Source of the DNA: Crocosphaera watsonii WH 8501
GTDB lineage: Bacteria > Cyanobacteriota > Cyanobacteriia > Cyanobacteriales > Microcystaceae
Reading direction: 5' to 3'
DNA length: 64,000 nucleotides
Assembly (NCBI RefSeq): GCF_000167195.1
Contig: NZ_AADV02000001.1
Location: 186,001 to 250,000, forward strand
Within the stretch, counting starts at the first letter, position 1, and the number at the start of each line of letters is the position of its first letter. Below are positions 28,598-37,657 of this stretch, in pieces. Under the pieces are notes generated by a model. It worked only from the letters and a program-made list of their open reading frames with translations. It had not been told where the DNA came from and made no database searches. The position numbers and the translations under genes were made by a program.

Positions 28598-29371
28598 TCA
28601 AACGATTCTCCCAGGATTTAACCAACGTAAAATTTCATTTTTGAGACGATATAAATCACGAGAAAAAGCTTGTTTTACCCACTGGCCAACAGCATCTAAA
28701 GGGGTAAAAATTTCCCCTGCTTCCCACTTTATGTCCTGTGATAATGGTGTTAAATGATTCCCTGATAAAGTTTGTAAAGCAATTAAGTTAGGGTATTTAT
28801 CGTCTAAAATTGGTTCTAAAATCTTAGTTTCATCTATATTATCATCAGTAAATTTTACCAACAAATTACGTCTAACTAGGTAATCTTTTTCTATAATAAG
28901 TTTAGTTTCATCGGTAGAAGGAGTGAATTCTAGGTTAAGATAATTTTCGATATCTAATTGTTCTAGAAAAGGAATAGCTTTTTTAACAGGATAATTATTA
29001 AAAGAAATGAGAACATTTCCGGCCCTTTCCACAGAAAAAAGACTACCAATTAATAAATGAAGTTTACAACCCATACTATGACCGATACCATAAATAGGTA
29101 GATAACCTTGTCCTAGAGAATTATTGGTTTGGAGACGGTCTAAAATGCCCTCAAAACGGTTAAGAACATTACGGGCGATCGCTAAATGATCAAAGGTATT
29201 GACAAAAGGAGTGGCAATGATAGCATAGCCCTCTTTTGCCAATTCTTCCAGTAGCCAACGATAGGTAAAATTAGGGGCTGTTCCTACAAAAGCACCACCC
29301 AAAAAATGAATGATAGCGATGGGGTATCTAGGTACTAAAACAGAACTTCCTGAGATTTCAAGCCATTCCAT
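28598..29371 (-). CDS. DUF1350 family protein (alpha/beta-hydrolase-like)
   Basis: A 257-residue protein of DUF1350, widespread in cyanobacteria and plastids. IIHFLGGAFVGTAPNFTYRWLLEELAKEGY (residues about 20-49) and the nucleophile-elbow-like GIGHSMGCKL (about 108-117) resemble an alpha/beta hydrolase, but function is not established. It lies 20 bp downstream of the repeat protein gene on the same strand, so they are probably cotranscribed. Confidence 0.9.
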   Translation of the reverse strand: MEWLEISGSSVLVPRYPIAIIHFLGGAFVGTAPNFTYRWLLEELAKEGYAIIATPFVNTFDHLAIARNVLNRFEGILDRLQTNNSLGQGYLPIYGIGHSMGCKLHLLIGSLFSVERAGNVLISFNNYPVKKAIPFLEQLDIENYLNLEFTPSTDETKLIIEKDYLVRRNLLVKFTDDNIDETKILEPILDDKYPNLIALQTLSGNHLTPLSQDIKWEAGEIFTPLDAVGQWVKQAFSRDLYRLKNEILRWLNPGRIV

Positions 29372-29391
29372 AATCGATTAAATTTAAGCAG

Positions 29392-31311
29392 TTAAGGGGT
29401 ATTATCAGAGCCTTCAGTATCAAGAATTGGTACAAACTGGTTTTCTGGAACCAAAGAAGGGGGAATTTGTGGTTTTGCTGGTCGTAATGATTTATTCCAT
29501 GCCTTAATTTGGGTTTGAGCAGAGCCATAAGCAGCACTATCACGAGGAATCATCTTCGCTAATTTTACTGCTTCGGGCAATAAAGAACGATTAGCCATTC
29601 TTTGAGCCATAGAGAGTAATTGAAAACTCCAGCGATCTAGAGCTTGTTTCGCTCTATAACTAACATCTGTTGAAGAGGGAATTTTCCTCACCACAGAGAT
29701 AGCAGAGACCAAAGACTGAGGGGTTTGGGGTTGGGCTATTAAATAAGCCTCTTGTAAGTTCTTTTGGGCGCGGATTTCCCTTTGCCATTTGTTAATATTG
29801 TTCTGAGCTTCTTGATAGAGAACCCGTCCCGAGCCAATTTGCCTAGCAGCACTGATAGCAGCGTCGTAGTCTTTGCCAGCACCTAAAGCAATGGCTTGAT
29901 TGAGAATGGGTTGATCTTCTTTGCGTTGGATCGTAACACGCCACTTCCTGATCTCTTTTTGAGCCTCATTGTGAAGGGTACGCCCCGAACCGATGGACTG
30001 TGCCTGGGCGATGGCCTGTCTTAAGTCAGAAAGACTACCACCTGCGGCTGAACTACGGGCTTGATCAAGAATGGGTTGGTCTTCTCGTAGTTGGATAGTA
30101 GTAGTCCATTGAGTAATCTCCTGTCTCGCTTCTTGATAACGGGGGTTTCTCGAAGGAACCATCTCTGCCGTTGCAATGGCAGCATTCAAGTCATCAATGC
30201 TACCTCCCGAGGCCAAGTTCCGGGCCTCTTGTAGATTAGTTACATCTTGTACTTCTAATTTGAAGCGGCTAATCAAATCTTGGGCTTCTTGATAAAGGGG
30301 ACGATCCTCGTCGATTTCTTCGAGACCTAAAATAGCAATTTCTAGGTTTTCTACTGTACCTGTTTGGGCATCTAAACCTGCGCTGGCCATGGTTCTCCAG
30401 TCTGCTATTTCCTCGGATAAGGCTAGACTATCGGGGAGTTGGTTAACTACATCAGATAAACTCGACCAACGACGAGCATCGATTAAACCGTCTATATGAT
30501 CGCTTATTTTCTCTTTAGCATCGGCGATCAGGTTTTGTGCCTCTTGGTAAGCGTAGCTCTCAGAGGAAATCTCTTCAGCATCGGCGATCGCTTTTAACCA
30601 GTTATCAATTCCCCCACGACGTAAGATACGATAAGCATCATCCAGACGACGACTCTCTTCTTGAGCCAATTGGATCTTATTAACTGTTTCATCGTATCTG
30701 GTGGTTGCCCAATACTTATTGGATACACTCAAGAGATTGACTGCTTCTCTAAAAGCGAAATTCCAATTAGACTTGCGTAATTCTTCTTCCACCTTCGCAA
30801 AAATTTCTTCTCCTTCTCCCCAGATACTGCGCCACTTTTCAATTCTTTCTTCTATCAGCCCATAAACCTGTACATTTTCAGGAACACGACGGGCTGTTTC
30901 GATGGCTCCTTCTAACTTACCCCGTTGAAATTCATTTTCAGCTATATCCAGGATAGCCACCGCCCATTCTTCTACATTACGATTAATTTCGTTTCTTAAG
31001 GGGTGATCGCTTGGCAGTGCTTCCACTAGGTTAATTGCCCGTAGGAAGCTATCTACTGTCCCTTGTTCTGCTTCCACCTGGGCGCAGTAGATCCGCTTGG
31101 ATGCTGAAGCAATTGGCCAAAAAATACGAACACATTGGGGGGATTTTGGCAACCTCAACAACATGGATGTTGCTGCAAAACCAACGGTTCCAGAAACGAT
31201 AATCAGAGCGATCGCCCAGAACTGCCAAGGAATTTGACTGGTTCGCAGAGCTATACGACCTAGTAGAGCGGTGTGATTTGCAGTAGTGCCTTGATTTGTC
31301 GATTGTTCCAT
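29392..31311 (-). CDS. Membrane-anchored protein with degenerate helical repeats
   Basis: I do not recognise a named family. The 639-residue protein has one hydrophobic segment (residues about 29-54, IPWQFWAIALIIVSGTVGFAATSML) and then a long soluble part made of about ten degenerate 45-60-residue units. Each unit has a pattern like GGSLSDLRQAIAQAQSI...EAQKEI.KW, a TPR-like or tetratricopeptide-derived solenoid. It probably projects a protein-binding scaffold from the membrane. It precedes the DUF1350 gene and is divergent from accD. Confidence 0.75.
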   Translation of the reverse strand: MEQSTNQGTTANHTALLGRIALRTSQIPWQFWAIALIIVSGTVGFAATSMLLRLPKSPQCVRIFWPIASASKRIYCAQVEAEQGTVDSFLRAINLVEALPSDHPLRNEINRNVEEWAVAILDIAENEFQRGKLEGAIETARRVPENVQVYGLIEERIEKWRSIWGEGEEIFAKVEEELRKSNWNFAFREAVNLLSVSNKYWATTRYDETVNKIQLAQEESRRLDDAYRILRRGGIDNWLKAIADAEEISSESYAYQEAQNLIADAKEKISDHIDGLIDARRWSSLSDVVNQLPDSLALSEEIADWRTMASAGLDAQTGTVENLEIAILGLEEIDEDRPLYQEAQDLISRFKLEVQDVTNLQEARNLASGGSIDDLNAAIATAEMVPSRNPRYQEARQEITQWTTTIQLREDQPILDQARSSAAGGSLSDLRQAIAQAQSIGSGRTLHNEAQKEIRKWRVTIQRKEDQPILNQAIALGAGKDYDAAISAARQIGSGRVLYQEAQNNINKWQREIRAQKNLQEAYLIAQPQTPQSLVSAISVVRKIPSSTDVSYRAKQALDRWSFQLLSMAQRMANRSLLPEAVKLAKMIPRDSAAYGSAQTQIKAWNKSLRPAKPQIPPSLVPENQFVPILDTEGSDNTP

Positions 31312-31525
31312 AGTGCTACAGACTTTAAAAAGTCTCTCTTTCTCCTCATCAAACCATTCTATTATGCCTTGTGTCGGTAATTATGCTTAATTTTTTTGTC
31401 AAAACCCTAGACACAACAAGACTTAATGATAATGTAGCGCAAAGTCTTGGGTTTTTGATCGATCTCCGATGATAAAATAGAAACAGTCTCAGCCATAAAT
31501 AATTATTAATTTTAGATTTTATACT

Positions 31526-32485
31526 ATGTCCATATTTGATTGGTTTGCTAAACAAGAAAAGTCAGAACCCACTATCCAACAACAGCAGCAAGAACGGGAA
31601 ATAGCCGATGGTTTATGGACTAAGTGCGAAGCTTGTGGGGCCTTAACCTATACTAAGGACCTTCAAGTTAATCAACTGGTTTGTACGGAATGTGGTCATC
31701 ATTTTCGTGTGGAAAGTTCCGAACGCATTGCCCAGTTAATCGATAGAAATACCTGGAAACCCATCAACGAAAATCTTACCCCCACCGATCCCCTCAAATT
31801 CTGCGATCGCAAACCCTACAGCGATCGCATTCAGGACACCCAGGAAAAAACCGGGTTAGTTGATGCAGTGCAAACGGGAACAGGATTAATTGATGGTCTA
31901 CCTTTGGCTTTGGGGGTGATGGACTTCCGCTTTATGGGTGGTAGTATGGGTTCTGTGGTAGGGGAAAAACTCTGCCGTCTTATTGAACACGCTACCTCGG
32001 AACGTTTCCCTGTGGTGATTATCTGTGCTTCTGGTGGGGCAAGGATGCAGGAAGGGATGTTAAGTTTGATGCAAATGGCTAAAATTTCTGGGGCCCTGGA
32101 ACGTCATCGTAATGATAAGTTACTCTATATACCTGTTTTATCCCATCCTACCACTGGAGGAGTGACCGCAAGTTTTGCTATGTTGGGAGATATTATTTTA
32201 GCTGAACCCAACGCTACCATTGGTTTTGCCGGTCGACGGGTGATTGAACAAACTTTAAGGGAAAAATTACCGGATGGTTTCCAAAAGTCGGAATATTTAT
32301 TAAAACATGGTTTTGTGGATGCCATTGTTTCCCGTACTCAACTGAAAAGAACTTTAGCTCAACTAATTAGTATTCATCAACCTTTTTTCCCTGTACTCCC
32401 TCCTCTTGATGTCAACCATAAACATCATCACGTAGAAGAGGTTGCCTTAAAAATAGATGGAAAACAGTTATCAATTGATAATTGA
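31526..32485 (+). CDS. accD: Acetyl-CoA carboxylase carboxyltransferase subunit beta
   Basis: A 319-residue AccD, which with AccA transfers CO2 from biotin to acetyl-CoA in fatty-acid synthesis. The N-terminal zinc ribbon has C34-x2-C37 and C53-x2-C56. The crotonase-like core shows [28 protein letters not shown] and [22 protein letters not shown]. The C-terminal tail is His-rich (HKHHH). The ATG at 31526 gives the standard length. Confidence 0.95.
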   Translation: MSIFDWFAKQEKSEPTIQQQQQEREIADGLWTKCEACGALTYTKDLQVNQLVCTECGHHFRVESSERIAQLIDRNTWKPINENLTPTDPLKFCDRKPYSDRIQDTQEKTGLVDAVQTGTGLIDGLPLALGVMDFRFMGGSMGSVVGEKLCRLIEHATSERFPVVIICASGGARMQEGMLSLMQMAKISGALERHRNDKLLYIPVLSHPTTGGVTASFAMLGDIILAEPNATIGFAGRRVIEQTLREKLPDGFQKSEYLLKHGFVDAIVSRTQLKRTLAQLISIHQPFFPVLPPLDVNHKHHHVEEVALKIDGKQLSIDN

Positions 32486-32496
32486 TAATTGACATA

Positions 32497-32520
32497 GATC
32501 CCGTTATTAACGACGGGATC
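32497..32520. terminator. Hairpin after accD
   Basis: GATCCCGT and ACGGGATC form a perfect 8-bp stem around an 8-base loop, 11 bases after the accD stop. No T-run follows, so it is a possible terminator or transcript-stabilising stem only. Confidence 0.5.
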
Positions 32521-32584
32521 TAATTCGGTTGAGAACCTCTTATTGGGTGATTTCCACACTTGAATATACCTGCTTTTCCAATTA

Positions 32585-32615
32585 TTCCCCCCTTTTTAAG
32601 GGGGGTTAGGGGGGA
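32585..32615. repeat. Palindromic C/G-run repeat upstream of thrS
   Basis: CCCCCCTTTTTAAGGGGGG followed by TTAGGGGGGATC. It is the intergenic relative of the repeat embedded in acnB at 12636-12682. Confidence 0.85.
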
Positions 32616-32680
32616 TCGTAAGGGATCTCCTTTATCAGAAATCACCTTGAAATATTCAGTTAATTCGTTTGTGGATATTT

Positions 32681-32723
32681 CGATAATGATTATCAACTTA
32701 GGTTATCATGATAATGATCATCA
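32681..32723 (+). promoter_or_regulatory. Two Zur-box-like palindromes upstream of thrS
   Basis: Box 1 (32681-32695) is CGATAAT-G-ATTATCA, with a perfect 6-1-6 core. Box 2 (32709-32723) is TGATAAT-G-ATCATCA. Both fit the cyanobacterial Zur consensus TGATAAT-N-ATTATCA with one mismatch each and lie 17-59 bases upstream of the start. Zur is the zinc-sensing Fur-family repressor. In Anabaena a duplicated threonyl-tRNA synthetase is known to be Zur-controlled. Confidence 0.75.
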
Positions 32724-32739
32724 TTATAATAATTTACCA

Positions 32740-34614
32740 ATGGTCAGTCAGTTAACTCAGTCTCCCTTGTCAATCGCCAACCCAGAAAAACTAGAGCGCA
32801 TTCGTCACACTTGCGCCCACGTCATGGCAATGGCAGTACAAATCCTCTTTCCAGAGACAAAAGTTACCATTGGTCCCACTACAGATAAAGGTTTTTATTA
32901 CGATTTTGATCGCCCACAACCTTTTGCCCCTGAAGAGTTGAAAAAAATTACCAAGCAAATGCGCTTTATTATTAAAGCTAATTTGCCGATTATTCGTGAA
33001 GAGATCACTAGAGAAGAAATGAAGGCGGAAATCGAACAGTTAGGGGAACCTTATAAACTAGAGATTTTAGATAGCATCCCTGAAGGAGAAACCATTACTC
33101 GTTATTACATCGGAAGTACCGACGGTGATGGATTGCCCAATGTAGGACAAAAGCTCAAAGATGCTTTACCGGAACCCTCCTCAATTAAACCTGTCAAAAT
33201 TCCTTCTACGGTATCTTGGTGGGATCTTTGTGCAGGACATCATATTAACTATACAGGGGAGATTAACCCCAAAGCTTTCGCTTTAGAAAGCGTAGCTGGG
33301 GCATACTGGCGGGGAGATGAAACCAAAGCCCAATTACAACGTATTTATGGCACTGCTTGGGAAACCCCCGAACAATTAGATGCTTATTTAAAACAACGGG
33401 AAGAAGCTAAACGCCGAGATCATCGCAAACTAGGAAAAGAGCTAAAACTGTTTAGCATTCAGGAAAATGCTGGTGGTGGTTTGGTATTTTGGCATCCTCG
33501 CGGTGCAAAGATGCGCTACGTCATTGAAGATTATTGGCGCAAGGCTCATTTAGATGGAGGTTACGAACTCCTCTATACTCCCCACGTTGCTAACTTAGAT
33601 TTGTGGAAAACATCGGGACATTTTGATTTTTATCGGGAAAATATGTTTGATTCGATGAAGATTGAGGAACAAGCTTATCAAATCAAACCCATGAACTGTC
33701 CTTTTCATGTTTTAACCTATAAAAATGAACTCCATTCCTATCGAGAATTCCCTTTACGCTGGGCAGAATTAGGGACAGTATATCGCTATGAACGTTCTGG
33801 GGTTCTACATGGTTTGATGCGGGTGCGGGGTTTTACTCAAGATGATGCTCATGTTTTCTGTTTACCCACACAAATTGCCTCAGAAATTCTCGGTGTACTC
33901 AATTTAACAGAGAAGATTCTTTCTGATTTTGGCTTTAAAGACTATGAAGTTAATCTTTCCACTCGCCCAGATAAATCAGTGGGAACAGATGAGGGTTGGG
34001 AGTTGGCAACTCAAGCTTTAGTAGAAGCATTAAATGGCAAGGGTTGGGACTATATTGAGGATAAGGGAGGCGGTGCTTTCTATGGTCCTAAAATCGATAT
34101 CAAAATCAAGGATGCTATTGGACGGACTTGGCAATGTTCTACTATCCAGGTAGATTTTAACTTACCAGAACGCTTTGACATGGAATATGTAGCTGTGGAT
34201 GGTTCTCGTCAACGTCCTATTATGATTCATCGGGCAATTTTTGGGTCTTTAGAGCGTTTTTATGGAATTTTAATCGAAAACTATGCAGGAGATTTTCCTT
34301 TATGGTTAGCACCTATCCAATTACGTTTGTTACCAGTTAGTGAAGCACAAATAGAATATGGGGAAACTGTGGTTGCTACCCTAAAACAGGCTGGTTATCG
34401 GGTAGAAATAGACTGCACGGGGGAACGTTTGGGCAAACAAATACGTAATGCTGAACTAGAGAAAATTCCTGTGGTGGCCATAGTTGGAAAAAAAGAAGTT
34501 GAAACTCAAACTTTGAGTATTCGTACTCGCCAACAAGGAGATATTGGGACTATGACTTTGACTGAGTTGAAGGAAAGTTTCAAGAGTGCGATCACTAATA
34601 AGGCGAATATTTAG
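32740..34614 (+). CDS. thrS: Threonine-tRNA ligase, probably zinc-regulated
   Basis: A class II synthetase of 624 residues that charges tRNA-Thr. The start is set at ATG 32740 (MVSQLTQSPLS); the frame is open upstream but that part translates a dispersed repeat and the Zur-like boxes. There is no N-terminal TGS domain, as usual in cyanobacteria. The editing domain has HTCAHVMAMA and LCAGHH. The catalytic core has MNCPFH (zinc-ligand Cys), RYERSGVLHGLMRVRGFTQDDAH (motif 2) and RPIMIHRAIFGSLERF (motif 3). The anticodon-binding domain ends the protein. The upstream boxes suggest induction under zinc shortage. Confidence 0.95.
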   Translation: MVSQLTQSPLSIANPEKLERIRHTCAHVMAMAVQILFPETKVTIGPTTDKGFYYDFDRPQPFAPEELKKITKQMRFIIKANLPIIREEITREEMKAEIEQLGEPYKLEILDSIPEGETITRYYIGSTDGDGLPNVGQKLKDALPEPSSIKPVKIPSTVSWWDLCAGHHINYTGEINPKAFALESVAGAYWRGDETKAQLQRIYGTAWETPEQLDAYLKQREEAKRRDHRKLGKELKLFSIQENAGGGLVFWHPRGAKMRYVIEDYWRKAHLDGGYELLYTPHVANLDLWKTSGHFDFYRENMFDSMKIEEQAYQIKPMNCPFHVLTYKNELHSYREFPLRWAELGTVYRYERSGVLHGLMRVRGFTQDDAHVFCLPTQIASEILGVLNLTEKILSDFGFKDYEVNLSTRPDKSVGTDEGWELATQALVEALNGKGWDYIEDKGGGAFYGPKIDIKIKDAIGRTWQCSTIQVDFNLPERFDMEYVAVDGSRQRPIMIHRAIFGSLERFYGILIENYAGDFPLWLAPIQLRLLPVSEAQIEYGETVVATLKQAGYRVEIDCTGERLGKQIRNAELEKIPVVAIVGKKEVETQTLSIRTRQQGDIGTMTLTELKESFKSAITNKANI

Positions 34615-34693
34615 CTTCTTCGGCAAGAAGCCCCACGCTGTATTTTCCAAAAAAACACCGACAAATCAGCGTGGGATGAATTGCCGTCCGAAA

Positions 34694-34890
34694 TTACTCG
34701 TTAGGACGAGTTTGATTTTCAATGTATTTTCTGAGAGTAGAAATAGTTACACCACCACAAGAAGCTATGAAATAAGAACTATTCCAGAAAACCTCTTTCC
34801 AATAAAATTTATTGATTTGCTCTGGAAATTCCTGCCTTAATTTACGACTAGAGACACTTTTAAAATTATTGACAAACTTGCTTAACTCCG
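34694..34890 (-). pseudogene. IS200/IS605 TnpA, C-terminal remnant
   Basis: Only the last 65 or so residues remain (LSKFVNNFKSVSSRKLRQEF ... YWKEVFWNSSYFIASCGGVTISTLRKYIENQ). The nucleophile Tyr in KYIENQ is kept, but the HUH metal site is lost where the IS630 element begins at 34891. The right flank has an IS200-type hairpin (CCCCACGCTG near 34631 with CAGCGTGGG near 34668). Not able to transpose alone. Confidence 0.85.
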
Positions 34891-36272
34891 TAGTGCAGCT
34901 TAGCAAAAATAATCCACCAGTCACTTATGATCTTTAAAGCCCTTAAATTTCCAAACGAACGGCTTAGCAAAATGTTGATTAAAGTAATCAATAAAATTGA
35001 GAATTTTTTGGGATAGTTCTTCAGTTGAACGGACAGTAATTCTTTTGAGTAAACGCCGGACTAAGATCGAAAACCAACACTCAATTTGATTAAGCCACGA
35101 TGTATGTTTGGGAATATAAACAAAGCGAATTCGATGAGATTCATCTGATAAAAAATCTGCTCTGCTGTCCATAGATTGCAAAATCCCCTCCTTTCCTTTT
35201 CTCCCCAAATCAATAGTAATTCCACAGCTTTCTGCTACTAATTTGACTAAGCTTTCCGATTTATGAGTGTTGAGTTGATCTACAATAAAAATCCATTCTG
35301 CTTTTTCATCAATCTTAATCGTTCTCTGGATATGTTCAGAAAAATCTTGTTCTGTTCTTGTCGGTCCAATAGAGGGACTAACAACTTTTCCTCTTGCCAC
35401 ATCCCAGTTCGCAATCAAGCTTAAAGTTCCGTGTCTTTCATATTCAAATTCGATTTTTTCTACTTGTTTAGGCTTGATTCTTTTGTTCGGAAATAATCTC
35501 TCAAGAGCTTGAATCCCTGTCATTTCATCTGTACTAATTAAATGAATTCCTTGTTCTAACAAAGTTTTAGCTTCTTGATGAAGTTCACAGATATATTTGA
35601 CTTGCTTTTTAAATTTTAAGGGATCATCAATTTTGGCATTTAACCAGTAACGAACGAGATGTGGTTGTAATGTCGCTTCTTTTTAAAAAACGCCCCACAC
35701 TACGGGGGGAAATCTTTTCGACAATTCCTCTTTTTATGGCTTCATCCGCCAACTCTGAAGGTGTCCAATGGCTCACTGGTCTGTCTGATTTTTCACATTC
35801 TTCACAAGCGATCTCTACAATCTGGACTACTTGTTCGACCGTAAAGGATTTTGTTGTTCCAGGTCTTGGGCGATCGCTTAAAATTCCTTTGATCAAGACC
35901 ATTAATGCTTTCTCCGTTACCTGTTGTTCTTCGGCGGCACTCAGTTTTTCTCTCTCCTCAAACCATCGCGATCGCCACTGACGCACTTGTACTCGGTCTA
36001 ATTCTAATCTTCGACTAATCGAACTATTGCTCTCTCCTGATGCTGCGGCTAAGATTAGCTTGGCTCGTCTAACAAGGCGATAGGGGTTTGTTGTCCCTCT
36101 CACTATTTGTTGGAGTACTGTTTTCTGTAGGTTGGAGAGGTTAATTGGCAATGCTTTTATCATGGACATCAACTTCGAGATTCTTCCGTTAGTTTCATTG
36201 AAACACATTGTCGTGGCTAGTCACGAAAGTTTCTGTAAAAATCTGGTGGATTACTTTCGCCAAGCTGCACTA
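34891..36272. mobile_element. IS630-family element, complete copy
   Basis: About 30-bp terminal repeats: TAGTGCAGCTTAGCAAAAAT... at the left and, reversed, the matching end with GC-AAGCTGCACTA at 36272. TA stands at both ends, the IS630 target signature. Left flank is the IS200 remnant and right flank is an IS1634 remnant, so the element sits exactly at the joint of two other elements. Further copies are at 36920-37657 (5' part) and 58094-58887 (3' part). Confidence 0.9.
34921..36208 (-). CDS. IS630-family transposase (two frames, +1 shift)
   Basis: ORFA (36208-35627; probable start [11 protein letters not shown] at 36169) holds the helix-turn-helix part, with ISRRLELDRVQVRQWRSRW and a C-terminal WTPSELADEAIKRG...SVGRFLK. 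ORFB is entered by skipping one base at T6-A5 (CGT-TTT-TTA-AAA-a-GAA), giving EATLQPHLVRYWLN and ending at 34921. The DDE residues are in ORFB: STDEMTG, IVDQLNTHKS and SWLNQIECWFS. The same T6-A5 junction is unchanged in copy 36984-37565, which favours a programmed shift over a random lesion. Confidence 0.85.
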
Positions 36273-36582
36273 GTCCATTGATTAAAATAGACTTAACTAC
36301 TGTACCTGCTGAGATTTTTTCTCTAACATCTATTCCTAATTTATTATTAATTATTTTGACTATTCCTATTTCATCAATTAAACCAGCTACTATCCCTAAA
36401 TGGTCTAAATTTTTAACTTGTATTTCTTCTAAATAAGACATTTTTCGCTCTTTTTTTACAGAGGAAACAACTTAAACAATTATCCCACTTTTTTGTCTTC
36501 AAGAGCTTAAGCAATTATACTTAATTATTAACCCCAGGCTTGTAGTATTTAATGCTACTTTTTGAAGTGCGGAATCTGGGTT
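36273..36582 (-). pseudogene. IS1634-type element remnant (N-terminal transposase piece)
   Basis: It equals the start-side end of the full element at 56083-58093: the terminal sequence GCGGAATCTGGGTT at 36569-36582 and the first 57 codons of transposase (MSYLEEIQVKNLDHLGIVAG ... SILINGL) from 36441. Beyond that the frame runs into IS630 sequence. The right end sits inside the gene fragment at 36583-36919, so the IS1634 element had inserted into that gene before most of it was deleted. Confidence 0.85.
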
Positions 36583-36919
36583 GAACATCAAGTTGGTACT
36601 GAAAGCTATAGGGAATGGTTTCTGGGTCTCCTACTATGAGCAGATAATAAGGCATTTTGTCAGGATCGGCAGGACCGGGCCCTACTCCATGACGGGCCAG
36701 AAACTTACTTTTTGTCTCTCCTGGACGATAGCCCTTGACTCCCCTGTATTCTTGATAGTAATGCTCATGGTTCTGGGTGGCTTGCTGTTGGCGATGCTCT
36801 AATAGTTCTTTGAGGGCTTCGAGAATGGCGGGATCGATATCATGAGGGAAAATTACTCCCCATCCCGTTTCTGCCAAGTTTTTGGGATCTATTCCCTCCA
36901 TCGGAGCAAAATTAGCGTC
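36583..36919 (-). pseudogene. Internal fragment of a large gene (peptidase C25-like region suspected)
   Basis: Between an IS1634 end and an IS630 end lie about 112 codons of a host gene with both ends missing: [59 protein letters not shown] and [25 protein letters not shown]. The [17 protein letters not shown] stretch recalls the region before gingipain/C25- or caspase-like domains in large bacterial proteins. This family assignment is memory-based and weak. Nothing of the catalytic part is present. Confidence 0.5.
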
Positions 36920-37657
36920 TAGTGCAGCTTGGCGAAAGTAATCCACCAGATTTTTACAGAAACTTTCGTGACTAGCCACGACAATGTGTTTCAATGAAAC
37001 TAACGGAAGAATCTCGAAGTTGATGTCCATGATAAAAGCATTGCCAATTAACCTCTCCAACCTACAGAAAACAGTACTCCAACAAATAGTGAGAGGGACA
37101 ACAAACCCCTATCGCCTTGTTAGACGAGCCAAGCTAATCTTAGCCGCAGCATCAGGAGAGAGCAATAGTTCGATTAGTCGAAGATTAGAATTAGACCGAG
37201 TACAAGTGCGTCAGTGGCGATCGCGATGGTTTGAGGAGAGAGAAAAACTGAGTGCCGCCGAAGAACAACAGGTAACGGAGAAAGCATTAATGGTCTTGAT
37301 CAAAGGAATTTTAAGCGATCGCCCAAGACCTGGAACAACAAAATCCTTTACGGTCGAACAAGTAGTCCAGATTGTAGCGATCGCTTGTGAAGAATGTGAA
37401 AAATCAGACAGACCAGTGAGCCATTGGACACCTTCAGAGTTGGCGGATGAAGCCATAAAAAGAGGAATTGTCGAAAAGATTTCCCCCCGTAGTGTGGGGC
37501 GTTTTTTAAAAAGAAGCGACATTACAACCACATCTCGTTCGTTACTGGTTAAATGCCAAAATTGATGATCCCTTAAAATTTAAAAAGCAAGTCAAATATA
37601 TCTGTGAACTTCATCAAGAAGCTAAAACTTTGTTAGAACAAGGAATTCATTTAATTA
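36920..37657 (+). pseudogene. IS630 element, copy 2, 5' part cut by an IS5-type element
   Basis: It starts with the terminal repeat TAGTGCAGCTTGGCGAAAGT and carries ORFA (36984-37565) that differs from copy 1 at one residue (Ala for Glu in VQIV-A/E-IACEEC; the DNA change creates a HIP1 site). ORFB begins after the T6-A5 junction but ends at 37657 where the IS5-type element starts. The rest of ORFB is not on the other side of that element, so a deletion followed. Together with copy 1 it forms an inverted pair around 36273-36919. Confidence 0.9.

Noticed and set aside
32560-32739. thrS starting about 60 codons earlier
   Set aside because: The extra part translates a dispersed palindromic repeat and the Zur-like boxes, and cyanobacterial ThrS proteins begin near MVSQ.
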